A DNA stretch of 64,000 nt from Marinoscillum sp. MHG1-6 (GCF_024714475.1 NZ_JAMZMI010000003.1:496001-560000); one strand, 5' to 3'. Counted from the stretch's first letter, positions 36,867 through 44,555 are shown. Program-made: numbers and translations. Notes: generated by a model from the letters alone, not told the origin.

Positions 36867-37028
36867 ATGAGTAGAAAGTACAAGTTTCGCGATCAGGAAA
36901 AATTGCATTTCGTCAGCTTTGCTACTGTCTATTGGCTCGACTTATTTGTCAGATCGGAGTATTCGGAAATTTTGTTGGATAGTTTGAGATACTGCCAGCG
37001 AGAAAAGGAGAGGTATCTTATTGGTTAA
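36867..37028 (+). pseudogene. RAYT (REP-associated tyrosine transposase) 5' fragment
   Basis: From ATG 36867 a frame encodes MSRKYKFRDQEKLHFVSFAT and continues to LLDSLRYCQREK, clearly homologous to the start of the second RAYT gene at 39178 (FVTFTVVEWVDVF, LRHCQKEK). After about 47 residues the homology stops exactly where the second 40-bp direct repeat begins (37007), and the frame ends at 37028. The HUH and catalytic Tyr parts are missing, so the gene is dead. The truncation by a repeat suggests a recombination or insertion event. Confidence 0.75.
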
Positions 37029-37046
37029 CGTCACTCTGAACGAAAC
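37007..37046 (+). repeat. 40-bp direct repeat, right copy
   Basis: Second copy of the 40-base unit of 36770-36809 (one mismatch). It cuts off the RAYT frame on its left; RHS coding homology begins within about five bases of its right end. Confidence 0.9.
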
Positions 37047-37050
37047 ATGA

Positions 37051-38580
37051 AGTGCTGACCTGGGCGGTGGCGGTGATGTGTACTACACCTATGATGCCGG
37101 TGGCAACCGGGTAAGAAAGGTCATAGAAAATGGCAACATTACCGAGGAGCGTATTTATCTTGGTGATTACGAAGTGTATAGAAAAACAGTGAGTAGCGTA
37201 CTGGATACCGAAAGAGAAACCCTGCACTTGTCTGATGATACAGGCAGGATAGCACTGACAGACACCCTGACAGTGGATGGTGGCAGTACAGTAACTACAC
37301 CCACTACCAATGTCCGCTACCAGCTATCCAATCACCTCGGTTCTGCCTCCCTGGAGCTGGACGATACAGCAGCAATTATTTCTTACGAGGAGTACCATCC
37401 TTTTGGCTCCACAGCTTACCGCTCAGGACGCAACCAGGCAGAGACCAGCCTCAAACGCTACCGATATGTAGGAAAGGAACGAGACGAGGAAACAGGCCTT
37501 TACTACTATGGAGCAAGGTATTATGCCGCCTGGCTGGCGAGGTTTATCAGTGTCGATCCGCTGAAGGATAAGTATCCACAGTTGAATAGCTATAATTATT
37601 CTGACAATGACCCAGTGGGTGATTTAGATATTGATGGAAGGCAAAATACGACCTCAGAAGTAAGAGAAGGAGGACAAACCCACACAGTCCAAGCAGGAGA
37701 TACCTATTCAAAACTGGCCAAAAAATACGGGGTATCGGTGGATCAATTGAGAGAATTGAACAAGTATGAAGATACCAAAATTCCTATTGGTGCTGATCTT
37801 AAAATTTTCAAAGAGGATCAAAGTTCAGGTGATAGTAATAAATCCGACTCAAATTCAAATAGCAGCTATCAACCAGACCTCCATTCCCCTCCATTAGATG
37901 CGCTAAGAGTCGATTCTCAGGATTTTGATCTACCAGCTTCAACCAGTAGTGAAAAAATAACACTGATCCCTTTAAAATTTCTTAATGCGGCAGGTGTTGG
38001 ATCAGCTTCTTATGGATTAGATCGATTAGCACAGGATATTGTTAAAAGAAAAGAAACTATGGAATTTATACTTAATAATCCAAAAACATTACCTGGGGGA
38101 CTTGAAGCAAATCGACAATTGATCAATGAAGGAATCGAGTCCTTCACATTTTATCCAAATAAGGGAAGTGGTGGAAGTAGTATTGGAGTAAGAAATGTAA
38201 AGTTTACCCAAACATCAACAATAGCTAGTGCCGCTAAAAAATTATCTCACTTTGGAACCATCTTAGATGTTGGCTTGATCTCATACGACTTATACCAAGG
38301 AGATTATAAATCAGCTACTCAAGGATCGGTTGTGCTAAGTGCTACATTGATTATGCATCCTGTAATTGGACCTGCAGTAGCCATTTCAGAGCTTAGCTAT
38401 GCTGTTCATGGTGATGAGTTCAGGTCTCAGTCAGCGGAACAGGCCAAAAATGATTACTTCAAATACAAAAACTTGGACTATAAAAAGGCAAACAGAGCCT
38501 TGGATCTGTATAAGAAGATGGGTGGGCGAGAATGCCTAAACTGCATGCCTAAAAACCTAAGTATTGGACCTAAGAATTAA
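37051..38580 (+). CDS. Orphan RHS C-terminal fragment with LysM and candidate toxin tip
   Basis: RHS homology is open from 37051 (DLGGGGDVYYTYDAGGNR) after a TGA at 37048 next to the direct repeat; the first usable start is GTG 37078, giving 500 residues. It contains the last YD repeats and the RHS core end (RYRYVGKERDEETGLYYYGA, about 130, then ARFISVDPLKDKYPQ and the DLDIDG exit), a LysM domain (HTVQAGDTYSKLAKKYGVSV, about 200) and a variable tip of about 250 residues with hydrophobic helices (GTILDVGLISYDLYQGDY; LIMHPVIGPAVAISELSYAV). A full RHS protein would have well over 1000 residues, so this is a displaced tip. The tip is not a family I recognise; a membrane-acting toxin is possible. 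The next gene is a candidate immunity protein. Confidence 0.75.
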   Translation, partial: SADLGGGGDVYYTYDAGGNRVRKVIENGNITEERIYLGDYEVYRKTVSSVLDTERETLHLSDDTGRIALTDTLTVDGGSTVTTPTTNVRYQLSNHLGSASLELDDTAAIISYEEYHPFGSTAYRSGRNQAETSLKRYRYVGKERDEETGLYYYGARYYAAWLARFISVDPLKDKYPQLNSYNYSDNDPVGDLDIDGRQNTTSEVREGGQTHTVQAGDTYSKLAKKYGVSVDQLRELNKYEDTKIPIGADLKIFKEDQSSGDSNKSDSNSNSSYQPDLHSPPLDALRVDSQDFDLPASTSSEKITLIPLKFLNAAGVGSASYGLDRLAQDIVKRKETMEFILNNPKTLPGGLEANRQLINEGIESFTFYPNKGSGGSSIGVRNVKFTQTSTIASAAKKLSHFGTILDVGLISYDLYQGDYKSATQGSVVLSATLIMHPVIGPAVAISELSYAVHGDEFRSQSAEQAKNDYFKYKNLDYKKANRALDLYKKMGGRECLNCMPKNLSIGPKN

Positions 38581-38594
38581 GGATAACTGCAGAC

Positions 38595-38978
38595 ATGAAA
38601 ACAATCTATTTTCATTTCCTATTGCCTTTTTACATGCTTTCCAAGCATATAAAGGTAACTCTTGATAGATATGTAATAAGTAGTGTGTTTTTTTCAAGCA
38701 TATTTCTTAGTTGCACGGTCTTTTTTTTGTATTATATCAATTTGCTGATTTCAACAAACACTTGCTTGGAGCCAGAAATGAATAAGCTGACTGCATGGAC
38801 ATTTATTGTTTCCAGTGGTTACGGGTCAATAATTTGCTTTGATTCTGAACGAACGGAAAACGAATTAGAAAAAATCAGAAAAAACAAAAAAATAGGCATT
38901 GGGAAAATACTCTTAACCATGTTTATAGCTCTTGTTGTTACCACTTTATCGACATACGTATTAATCTGCCTAAGCTGA
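38595..38978 (+). CDS. Small membrane protein, candidate immunity protein
   Basis: The 127-residue product has about three membrane helices (around 27-52, 67-78 and 104-126) joined by short charged loops (SERTENELEKIRKNKKIG). It begins 14 bases after the RHS tip and has the same orientation and similar AT-rich composition, which is the usual place for an immunity gene. Membrane immunity proteins commonly protect against pore-forming tips, in line with the hydrophobic helices of the neighbour. No family is recognised, so the role is inferred from position and topology. Confidence 0.6.
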   Translation: MKTIYFHFLLPFYMLSKHIKVTLDRYVISSVFFSSIFLSCTVFFLYYINLLISTNTCLEPEMNKLTAWTFIVSSGYGSIICFDSERTENELEKIRKNKKIGIGKILLTMFIALVVTTLSTYVLICLS

Positions 38979-39040
38979 CGCACGCGTGTCCCTCCGTTAC
39001 CCCCGCTAGTCCGAGCATGGATAAAAAGTAATGGCTAGTG

Positions 39041-39055
39041 CCAGCTTGTAGCTGG
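39041..39055. repeat. Short perfect hairpin
   Basis: CCAGCT (39041-39046) pairs with AGCTGG (39050-39055) around a 3-base loop. It is one of several hairpins crowding the space before the RAYT gene. Confidence 0.5.
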
Positions 39056-39070
39056 TACTTTACCCCAGTT

Positions 39071-39116
39071 GTTTTAAGTGTTAGCGCAGCTACACTAGCC
39101 GTGCGCCACTTAAAAC
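39071..39116. repeat. REP-like inverted repeat left of the RAYT gene
   Basis: GTTTTAAGTG (39071-39080) is matched by CACTTAAAAC (39107-39116). The same arms recur on the other side of the RAYT gene at 39770-39804. Confidence 0.7.
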
Positions 39117-39131
39117 TTCCAATGAATACAA

Positions 39132-39145
39132 GTGTCTCCAGACAC
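39132..39145. repeat. REP-like hairpin GTGTC-TCCA-GACAC
   Basis: A 5-bp stem with a 4-base loop, 33 bases before the RAYT ATG. A near-inverted copy (GTGTC-GGA-GACAC) stands just after the gene at 39741-39753. Confidence 0.65.
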
Positions 39146-39177
39146 GGCATTTGAAGTGAGGTATTATATTTACCGGT

Positions 39178-39732
39178 ATGTCAGCATACAAATTTGATGA
39201 TCCGGATGGATTATACTTCGTGACCTTTACCGTAGTAGAGTGGGTAGATGTATTCACGAGAGAAGATTATGTGATGATCATTCTGGGAAGTTTGAGACAT
39301 TGTCAAAAAGAAAAGGGTCTTATCATACACGCCTGGGTCATTATGTCTAATCATCTGCATCTGGTTATTTCCCGTAAAGAAGGAGTAAATAATTCCTTTT
39401 CAGATATCGTACGTGACTTCAAAAAATTTACCTCATCTCAGATTTTAGCCAGCATTCAGTCTAATAGTTTTGAAAGCAGGAGAGGCTGGATGCTGTGGCT
39501 GTTCCAGTCTGCCGGCGCAAAAAACAGCAACAACAAAAATTATCAATTCTGGAAACACGATAGTCATTCGGAATTGCTCTTTTCCAATAAGTTTATGGAT
39601 CAATAGATCAATTATATTCATCAAAATCCGGTTTTAGCTGGTCTGGTGGATGAATCGGAGCATTATCGTTATTCCAGCGCAAGAGATTATTGTGGGTATA
39701 GAGGGCTTTTGGAAGTGGAATTGATCCGTTAG
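39178..39732 (+). pseudogene. RAYT transposase interrupted by an in-frame amber codon
   Basis: The frame from ATG 39178 carries a Y1-type transposase of the REP-associated (IS200-like) family: FVTFTVVEWVDVF, and the HUH motif in IMSNHLHLVISRKEG (about 57-71). After residue 142 a TAG (39604-39606) interrupts it, but the same frame then continues with INYIHQNPVLAGLVDESEHY and YSSARDY to a TAG at 39730-39732. The YIHQNP part is the usual site of the catalytic Tyr, so the truncated product lacks it. Without the single stop the protein would be 183 residues, a normal length. REP-like palindromes flank both sides. Confidence 0.8.
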
Positions 39733-39740
39733 ACAAGACC

Positions 39741-39753
39741 GTGTCGGAGACAC
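39741..39753. repeat. REP-like hairpin GTGTC-GGA-GACAC
   Basis: Right-hand counterpart of 39132-39145, nine bases after the RAYT frame ends. With its neighbours it reads as the reverse complement of the left copy with one base fewer in the loop. Confidence 0.65.
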
Positions 39754-39769
39754 TGGATATCATTTGTTA

Positions 39770-39804
39770 GTTTTAAGTGTCACACTTCGTGGAACACTTA
39801 AAAC
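39770..39804. repeat. REP-like inverted repeat right of the RAYT gene
   Basis: GTTTTAAGTGT (39770-39780) pairs perfectly with ACACTTAAAAC (39794-39804) around a 13-base loop, repeating the arms of 39071-39116. Confidence 0.75.
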
Positions 39805-39823
39805 AACGGTAGTAAACGTGGAC

Positions 39824-39844
39824 CGCACCAGGGATAGAAACGGT
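39824..39844. repeat. Dispersed intergenic element, copy 1
   Basis: CGCACCAGGGATAGAAACGG is nearly repeated at 42830-42850 (CGCACCAGGGATGGAACGG); both are followed by sequences with GC-rich GCAAAGCGAG/GCAAGCGAGC stretches, so the shared unit extends beyond the core. Confidence 0.55.
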
Positions 39845-40000
39845 TACCCCGCAGCAAAGCGAGGAGTAATAGTGAATTGGATTTGCAGCAAAAAATTGGA
39901 CAATAGGTTAAGGGCATTTTGAATAATTGATTTTACCATATTGCTCGGGATTTTCACAATCAAAAGGAAAGCGTGTAACGGTTCTTCCTCATTCATACTT

Positions 40001-40086
40001 CCCCATCTAGCGCGGATGTTATATCCGTGCTTTCTTGCATGCCCTGGTTTTATCTGTCACGGAACTAAGTTCCGCGCCAGATGGGG
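40001..40086. repeat. Nested cruciform-forming palindrome
   Basis: Outer arms CCCCATCT (40001-40008) and AGATGGGG (40079-40086) enclose two smaller hairpins: AGCGCGGAT/ATCCGTGCT (40009-40017 and 40023-40031, one mismatch) and CGGAACT/AGTTCCG (40060-40066 and 40068-40074). Confidence 0.7.
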
Positions 40087-40129
40087 CTGATTCAGCATTC
40101 TCTTTCATGATTCTATAACCAGTAGGACA

Positions 40130-40158
40130 CACGCGTCACGCGTGCGCCAACATTGGCG
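40130..40158. repeat. Two adjacent short hairpins
   Basis: CACGCG-TCA-CGCGTG (40130-40144) is followed directly by CGCCAA-CA-TTGGCG (40145-40158). Both have perfect 6-bp stems. Confidence 0.6.
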
Positions 40159-40326
40159 AGAGTGGTAAGTTTTATGGAAAGGAAATCGCGCCAAGAACCA
40201 TAGCTCAACGAGCCTCCCGGAAGAGCTCAGGCCCAGTACCTAAATTGGATCAATCCGAAAAGTTGTAGGGTAATAGAAGCCGGAAACAAAGCTTTACAAG
40301 CTGACAATCTTGTTTTCAAAAATCAC

Positions 40327-41745
40327 TCACTCAGAAGTTGCCTTCCGGATTGATCTCAATGATTTCCGATCAACCTCTGTAGAGAGGCTTGAATACTTAT
40401 TGTCATAGACATTTTTAGTTGGATTGGACAAAACATTTACTGCCCCAAAACCTCTATTCAGGCTGAAAACCTCATCAGCCAATTCAGCATCAGAATAAAA
40501 GTAATGGGAGATCTGATTGTTCTGCCATTCATCATTTCGCCTGATAAATTGGTGTTTCTTCGTTACAAAACCTGCCCTGTCAAATGTATACTCATGCTTC
40601 AAAGACGGCATCCAAACACTATCTTTTCTATTCCATTCATAAGACGCCAAATCCAGCTGATCATCCAATCGAGAATACATAAAATCTGTCTTGGACCCTG
40701 TGAAATTATGATAGGATCCAATGTTGTATGACTTCTGAGATTTGGAAGACAATCTGCCAAATGAATCATAGGCGTTTTCTATAACGGTACCACTGTCCCA
40801 CGACCTGGTGCTTTTGTTCCACACACTGCTATGGCTATACACCGTATTTCCATTTTCATCATATGCTATCTCGTATTTCCTTTCCGGATCCCAGACCACT
40901 TTATCAGTGTAGACATAAGGGTTTTCAAAAGCAGTAACCTCTAAATTTCGATCATTATTTTCGTATCTAAACTCACTTTTATAGGCTCCTATCCATTCCC
41001 CTGCTACGGAGCTTTGATCGGTCACATGATTTAAGATGGTTCCATCCTCTTGATATTGAAATTTGGTTTGCTCCTCAATCTGCCATTCACCCAGGTCAGA
41101 GTTCCAGCTAAACGAACGATCCGCAACTCTTTGTCCATCCATCCAGTGAATCTCCTTTTTTTCATCTGGCAGCCACAAATTGCTATGACGATCCCATTTT
41201 GACTTCACATCAGAAGTGATGTTCAAGAGACTATCATAAGTGAATTCGTTTTTCCATGAGCCCACCCAATCGTTGTAATTCGAATCCCACCTATAATAAG
41301 TCTGGAGTTCCACTTTTCCTGAATCATTATAGACATATTCAACTTTATAAAATTTACCTTTCCAAACGCCAACAAGAGCATCCCATGAATAGTCAGCTTT
41401 CACCAGTACATTGCCCCTATCATCCAGCTTTTCATCTCTTTTGGCAGTTGGTTGCCATTTGTTAGCGCACTTATTCCAGAAATAGTCAATATAGTATTCC
41501 TGATTTCCCGATACCGTATAAGTGTACTCCCGCTTGCTTTTAGTTGTATCATTACCCAACGATGAAGTGTTGATGTTGTAATATATAATGTAGTCAAGGA
41601 GCTTATCTTTTGCTCCAACCGTTCTCGAGTCAACGCCCTTATTCATTGAGTAACAATTCAGCAATTGCTGATCATATGCAGTAGGATTTTGACTTCTGGC
41701 ATTAAAAAATATAGCCATTAGAAGGAAAACACACAGGTATCTCAT
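40327..41745 (-). CDS. Secreted repeat protein of unknown function (472 aa)
   Basis: The protein has a signal peptide (LCVFLLMAIFFNARSQ) and a body of about eight degenerate units of 40-50 residues, each with a Trp-containing hairpin followed by aromatic strands, for example WDALVGVWKGKFYKVEYVYN, WDSNYNDWVGSWKNEFTYDS and WNSDLGEWQIEEQTKFQYQE. The pattern recalls YD/RHS-like beta-hairpin repeats or DUF3836-like proteins, but no confident family match can be made. It lacks an obvious C-terminal sorting domain; the end is Ser/Lys-rich. Probably periplasmic or surface-exposed. It stands alone on the minus strand next to the repeat island. Confidence 0.75.
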   Translation of the reverse strand: MRYLCVFLLMAIFFNARSQNPTAYDQQLLNCYSMNKGVDSRTVGAKDKLLDYIIYYNINTSSLGNDTTKSKREYTYTVSGNQEYYIDYFWNKCANKWQPTAKRDEKLDDRGNVLVKADYSWDALVGVWKGKFYKVEYVYNDSGKVELQTYYRWDSNYNDWVGSWKNEFTYDSLLNITSDVKSKWDRHSNLWLPDEKKEIHWMDGQRVADRSFSWNSDLGEWQIEEQTKFQYQEDGTILNHVTDQSSVAGEWIGAYKSEFRYENNDRNLEVTAFENPYVYTDKVVWDPERKYEIAYDENGNTVYSHSSVWNKSTRSWDSGTVIENAYDSFGRLSSKSQKSYNIGSYHNFTGSKTDFMYSRLDDQLDLASYEWNRKDSVWMPSLKHEYTFDRAGFVTKKHQFIRRNDEWQNNQISHYFYSDAELADEVFSLNRGFGAVNVLSNPTKNVYDNKYSSLSTEVDRKSLRSIRKATSE

Positions 41746-41817
41746 GTTAGCGCATTAATTACAAATGAATGGAAATGTAACTTTTAGGAAGGCCAGTCAA
41801 AAGCAAAGACCTTCTGA

Positions 41818-42048
41818 TTAAGCCACTAACATTGGTGAGGAATCGAATAGGTGTAATTTGTACCCTTTGATGATTTCATTCACAACTGACAGATTGTGCT
41901 GATGCTCAGAATGACCATTGTTAATTGAGGCTATTAGATGATTGCGAATCTTTTCGGCGCATTCTATGGCCATTAGTGTGTCATCAAAACTTAGCGAATC
42001 TGTCATTTGCTGGAGTTCAGCAAATAGTCTACTGGTTGGGGCTTTCAT
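41818..42048 (-). CDS. Small hypothetical protein (76 aa)
   Basis: The ATG at 42048 opens MKAPTSRLFAELQQMTDSLS; a longer frame from 42105 would add 19 unlikely residues. The protein is helical and soluble (ALMAIECAEKIRNHL-like middle) without Cys motifs or membrane segments. It has no recognised family and no operon partner, and could be a cytosolic regulator or an uncharacterised small protein. Confidence 0.5.
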   Translation of the reverse strand: MKAPTSRLFAELQQMTDSLSFDDTLMAIECAEKIRNHLIASINNGHSEHQHNLSVVNEIIKGYKLHLFDSSPMLVA

Positions 42049-42295
42049 AATAAGGATATTTAGCTGTTGGTAATAACAAGTTGCATCAATATATTTTATT
42101 ATCAAATTCTGAATGTACGGTCAGGTAAAATCTGCGAATGAATCGGTAAATACCTGAATGAACGTCATAACACTACTTAAACTCAAATGAAAGGTTCTAG
42201 GTATTCGATAATTACAATGCGATTCAGATCATAATATGATTGTTTGCATTAAATCTGAAAGCCACGTACCTTCATTAAAAACACATTTCATCGTC

Positions 42296-42661
42296 ATGAA
42301 TAAAAACCCCGAGGTAGACACTTACCTGAAAAACAAAGCCCATCCCATGACTCCCGAGATTCAAAGAGTAAGGGAGATCATACTGGAAACGCATCCGGAC
42401 ATCATCGAAACGATTAAATGGAGTAGCCCCACCTTCATTTATAAGGGCAACATGGCCTCCTATTTTATGAATGCCAAGAAGCATGTTAGCCTAATGTTTC
42501 ATAAGGGTGCCTTAATTGACGACCGTACCGGATTGCTTCAGGGTGACGGAAAAGAAGGACGCACCGCAAAATTTGCCAGTATGAAGGAAATCGAAAACAG
42601 GAAGGATGATCTGCAATCAGTGGTAAAGGGCTGGATTGCACTTCAGGATCAGAATGCTTAA
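42296..42661 (+). CDS. DUF1801 family protein
   Basis: A 121-residue protein starting at ATG 42296 (MNKNPEVDTYLKNKAHPMTP); an upstream Met would add 20 residues without family likeness. TIKWSSPTFIYKGNMASYFM and KKHVSLMFHKGALIDDRTG match the DUF1801/YdhG-like fold, small proteins related to iron-chaperone-like folds whose biochemical role is unclear. The gene stands alone between two short intergenic stretches. Confidence 0.8.
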   Translation: MNKNPEVDTYLKNKAHPMTPEIQRVREIILETHPDIIETIKWSSPTFIYKGNMASYFMNAKKHVSLMFHKGALIDDRTGLLQGDGKEGRTAKFASMKEIENRKDDLQSVVKGWIALQDQNA

Positions 42662-42717
42662 ATAAAAAGGCACTGCCAATTAAGCTCGTTCAAGTATTCC
42701 GCTTAAACATGCCGAAG

Positions 42718-42732
42718 ATGCTCTCCGAGCAT
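42718..42732. repeat. Short hairpin ATGCTC-TCC-GAGCAT
   Basis: A perfect 6-bp stem with 3-base loop, 57 bases after the DUF1801 stop. Similar in design to the REP-like hairpins of the island; no T-run follows, so it is not an obvious terminator. Confidence 0.45.
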
Positions 42733-42829
42733 GAAACCTTTCCTAATCATTGTCAGGAGGAAAAATTCAAAACCAATTATTGTTAATAACGAACAAAAAA
42801 TCCACATTTTTAGAGGTAGTACAAATTTG

Positions 42830-42850
42830 CGCACCAGGGATGGAACGGTA
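42830..42850. repeat. Dispersed intergenic element, copy 2
   Basis: Near copy of 39824-39844, located between the DUF1801 gene and the end of the carotenoid operon. Confidence 0.5.
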
Positions 42851-42914
42851 TGTTTGAGCTCTGCCGAAGTATGAGGCAAGCGAGCAGTGACAGCCCACCC
42901 GGGTGCCCAAAATA

Positions 42915-43598
42915 TTAATCACTATTCGACCCCAGAGCCTCCCAGATATGAACGTTCATCAGGAGTAGCAACATGCCATAAAAAGGGTCTTCCACGGGTA
43001 TAGTTCCCAAGCGCATTCCAAGGTTCTCCAGGTCATTGTACCACACAACTTCTCCATCAATCCAGCTACCGGTCAACACCCCATTGATCAGAAAAAACGG
43101 AATCAGGATCACCAGGTAACTCAAAAAGAACTGACCAAGAAAATGCTTTCGAGTGAATGACAGGAATATCAGGTAGCTCCCAAGCAAAATACCCGTAACA
43201 ACTGTATAATCCCGACCAAAATTCAGGATCGTGATTATAAGGACGATGAGGCCAAGTACAGCAGTGACGAGGTGGAAATCCTTGACTTTTACAGGCATTA
43301 AATGCTTGAATGCAAAGTAGGTAAAAAGGCAGGCATAAGGAATACAAATGAAGAAGAGCCACTCCTCCAGAGGCAGCCCCAGTAGATCCACTCCTAGCAA
43401 ATAACGTTCATTGAAACCCCAATGTCCCCATCTCGTGAAGTACACATCCCAAACAACAAACAATGCCATCGGGATCAGAATCGCCGGAATGATTCTTTTT
43501 ACAGTACTGGCAAAAGGTGCTTTGGGGTAAAAGCTGAAAGCCAAAGGAACACTGATAGCAAGGAGGTCCAGCGCCAGGTATACGAAGCGATCAGGCAT
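42915..43598 (-). CDS. crtYcd: Lycopene beta-cyclase, CrtYcd-type membrane protein
   Basis: From ATG 43598 the protein has about 227 residues and six or seven membrane helices. The segment LPLEEWLFFICIPYACLFTY (about 82-101) is typical of the heterodimeric/fused lycopene cyclase family (CrtYc-CrtYd), which turns lycopene into beta-carotene without the flavin motif of CrtY. The start overlaps the crtZ stop by eight bases; a start 31 codons upstream would lie deep within crtZ. It is the last gene of the carotenoid operon. Confidence 0.82.
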   Translation of the reverse strand: MPDRFVYLALDLLAISVPLAFSFYPKAPFASTVKRIIPAILIPMALFVVWDVYFTRWGHWGFNERYLLGVDLLGLPLEEWLFFICIPYACLFTYFAFKHLMPVKVKDFHLVTAVLGLIVLIITILNFGRDYTVVTGILLGSYLIFLSFTRKHFLGQFFLSYLVILIPFFLINGVLTGSWIDGEVVWYNDLENLGMRLGTIPVEDPFYGMLLLLMNVHIWEALGSNSD

Positions 43599-44052
43599 GT
43601 TCCTTCTTTTCGTATTTCTTATCGGCAAATAGGAAACCGAAACTCTCGCAATCCTCTTTGGTATGCTTCGTGTGATGTGCGTAGTGCGCATTGATCAGGC
43701 GCTTGAGGTATTTACTCTTAGGTCTGATCCTGAATTTGATACGCTGATGCACCAAAACATCATGGAAGAGGAAGTAGAAAAGTCCATAGGCCAGTATGCC
43801 AATCGCAACAGAAGTGAGGTAAAAGGAATCGGTGTAATAGGTAGAATAATAAAAGAGTCCAATAGAAGGTAAACTGAATACCACCGCGAACAGATCATTA
43901 CGTTCGAACCTTCCTTTACGAGGCACATGGTGGGAATGGTGCCAACGCCACATAAAACCGTGCATGATGTATTTGTGCGTAAACCAGGCTACTCCTTCCA
44001 TGAAGACAAACACACCTATTACAATCAATATGTTCAGGATGATCTCAATCAT
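43591..44052 (-). CDS. crtZ: Beta-carotene hydroxylase (sterol desaturase superfamily)
   Basis: The 153-residue membrane di-iron enzyme starts at ATG 44052 (MIEIILNILIVIGVFVFMEG), whose ATGA overlaps the idi stop. The histidine clusters HKYIMHG, WHHSHH, FHDVLVHQ and HYAHHTKH are the iron ligands of the fatty acid hydroxylase/CrtZ family. It introduces 3-hydroxyl groups into beta-carotene, giving zeaxanthin. Context between idi and lycopene cyclase confirms the carotenoid role. Confidence 0.88.
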   Translation of the reverse strand: MIEIILNILIVIGVFVFMEGVAWFTHKYIMHGFMWRWHHSHHVPRKGRFERNDLFAVVFSLPSIGLFYYSTYYTDSFYLTSVAIGILAYGLFYFLFHDVLVHQRIKFRIRPKSKYLKRLINAHYAHHTKHTKEDCESFGFLFADKKYEKKEHA

Positions 44053-44555
44053 GGGTGCAGTTCTTTCATAATTAAATGAAACCAAAAGGTAAACGATTCG
44101 GGATTTTCCACCATTTCGTTCTTAAGTATCGGCACTGGAACAAACCTATATTCTGATGCCTCCTCAGGATTTAAGATTGGCAATTGATCAGTCTTCCCAA
44201 CAAATACATGATCCAGTTCGTGCTCGATCAACCCGTTTTCAAAATCTACCTTGTAAATGAACTTATGAGAAAAATGCGTTTCACAGGTAAGGCCAATTTC
44301 TTCCTGAAGGCGTCTGGCTACTGCCTCACTGGTCAGCTCATTTGGTCTGGGGTGACTGCAACAGGCATTGGACCATAATGAAGGAGAATGGTACTTGGAA
44401 CCTGCTCTTTTTTGGATCAGCATCTCTCCTGCTTCGTTATAAACCACCACAGAAAGCGCACGATGCAAACTCCCTTCCTGATGAGCACTGAGCTTCTCCA
44501 TGGTTCCCACCTGCTCATCCTGTTCATTAACCAATGTTACTAGCTCTTCCATCAT
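44049..44555 (-). CDS. idi: Isopentenyl-diphosphate delta-isomerase type 1 (Nudix)
   Basis: A 168-residue Nudix-fold enzyme that interconverts IPP and DMAPP, the building blocks of carotenoids. Visible are the catalytic Cys in SNACCSHPRPNE (about 63-74), the preceding LIQKRAGSKYHSPSLW, and the Nudix-like Glu motif EAVARRLQEEIG (about 77-88). It overlaps neighbours on both sides by four bases (ATGA), so it is translationally coupled within the crt operon. Confidence 0.92.
   Translation of the reverse strand: MMEELVTLVNEQDEQVGTMEKLSAHQEGSLHRALSVVVYNEAGEMLIQKRAGSKYHSPSLWSNACCSHPRPNELTSEAVARRLQEEIGLTCETHFSHKFIYKVDFENGLIEHELDHVFVGKTDQLPILNPEEASEYRFVPVPILKNEMVENPESFTFWFHLIMKELHP

Larger units (their letters stand above)
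39733..40326. other. 594-base gene-free stretch rich in palindromes
   Basis: No credible gene is found. The stretch holds the REP-like elements right of the RAYT gene, a dispersed element at 39824-39844, a nested cruciform at 40001-40086 and two short hairpins at 40130-40144 and 40145-40158. It looks like an accumulation site for small repeats. Confidence 0.6.

Noticed and set aside
37078-38580. Intact RHS gene
   Set aside because: The frame is closed by a stop directly upstream and lacks almost the whole RHS shell, so it cannot be a full protein.
38979-39177. Possible tRNA or small RNA gene in the GC-rich hairpin region
   Set aside because: Hairpins are present, but no cloverleaf, CCA end or T-loop sequence could be found; REP-like repeats explain them.
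36770-40326. CRISPR array in the repeat-rich island
   Set aside because: Repeats are palindromic or only two-copy and are not regularly spaced by unique spacers.
42662-42914. Gene between DUF1801 and lycopene cyclase
   Set aside because: No frame of reasonable length; only a hairpin and a dispersed element are present.
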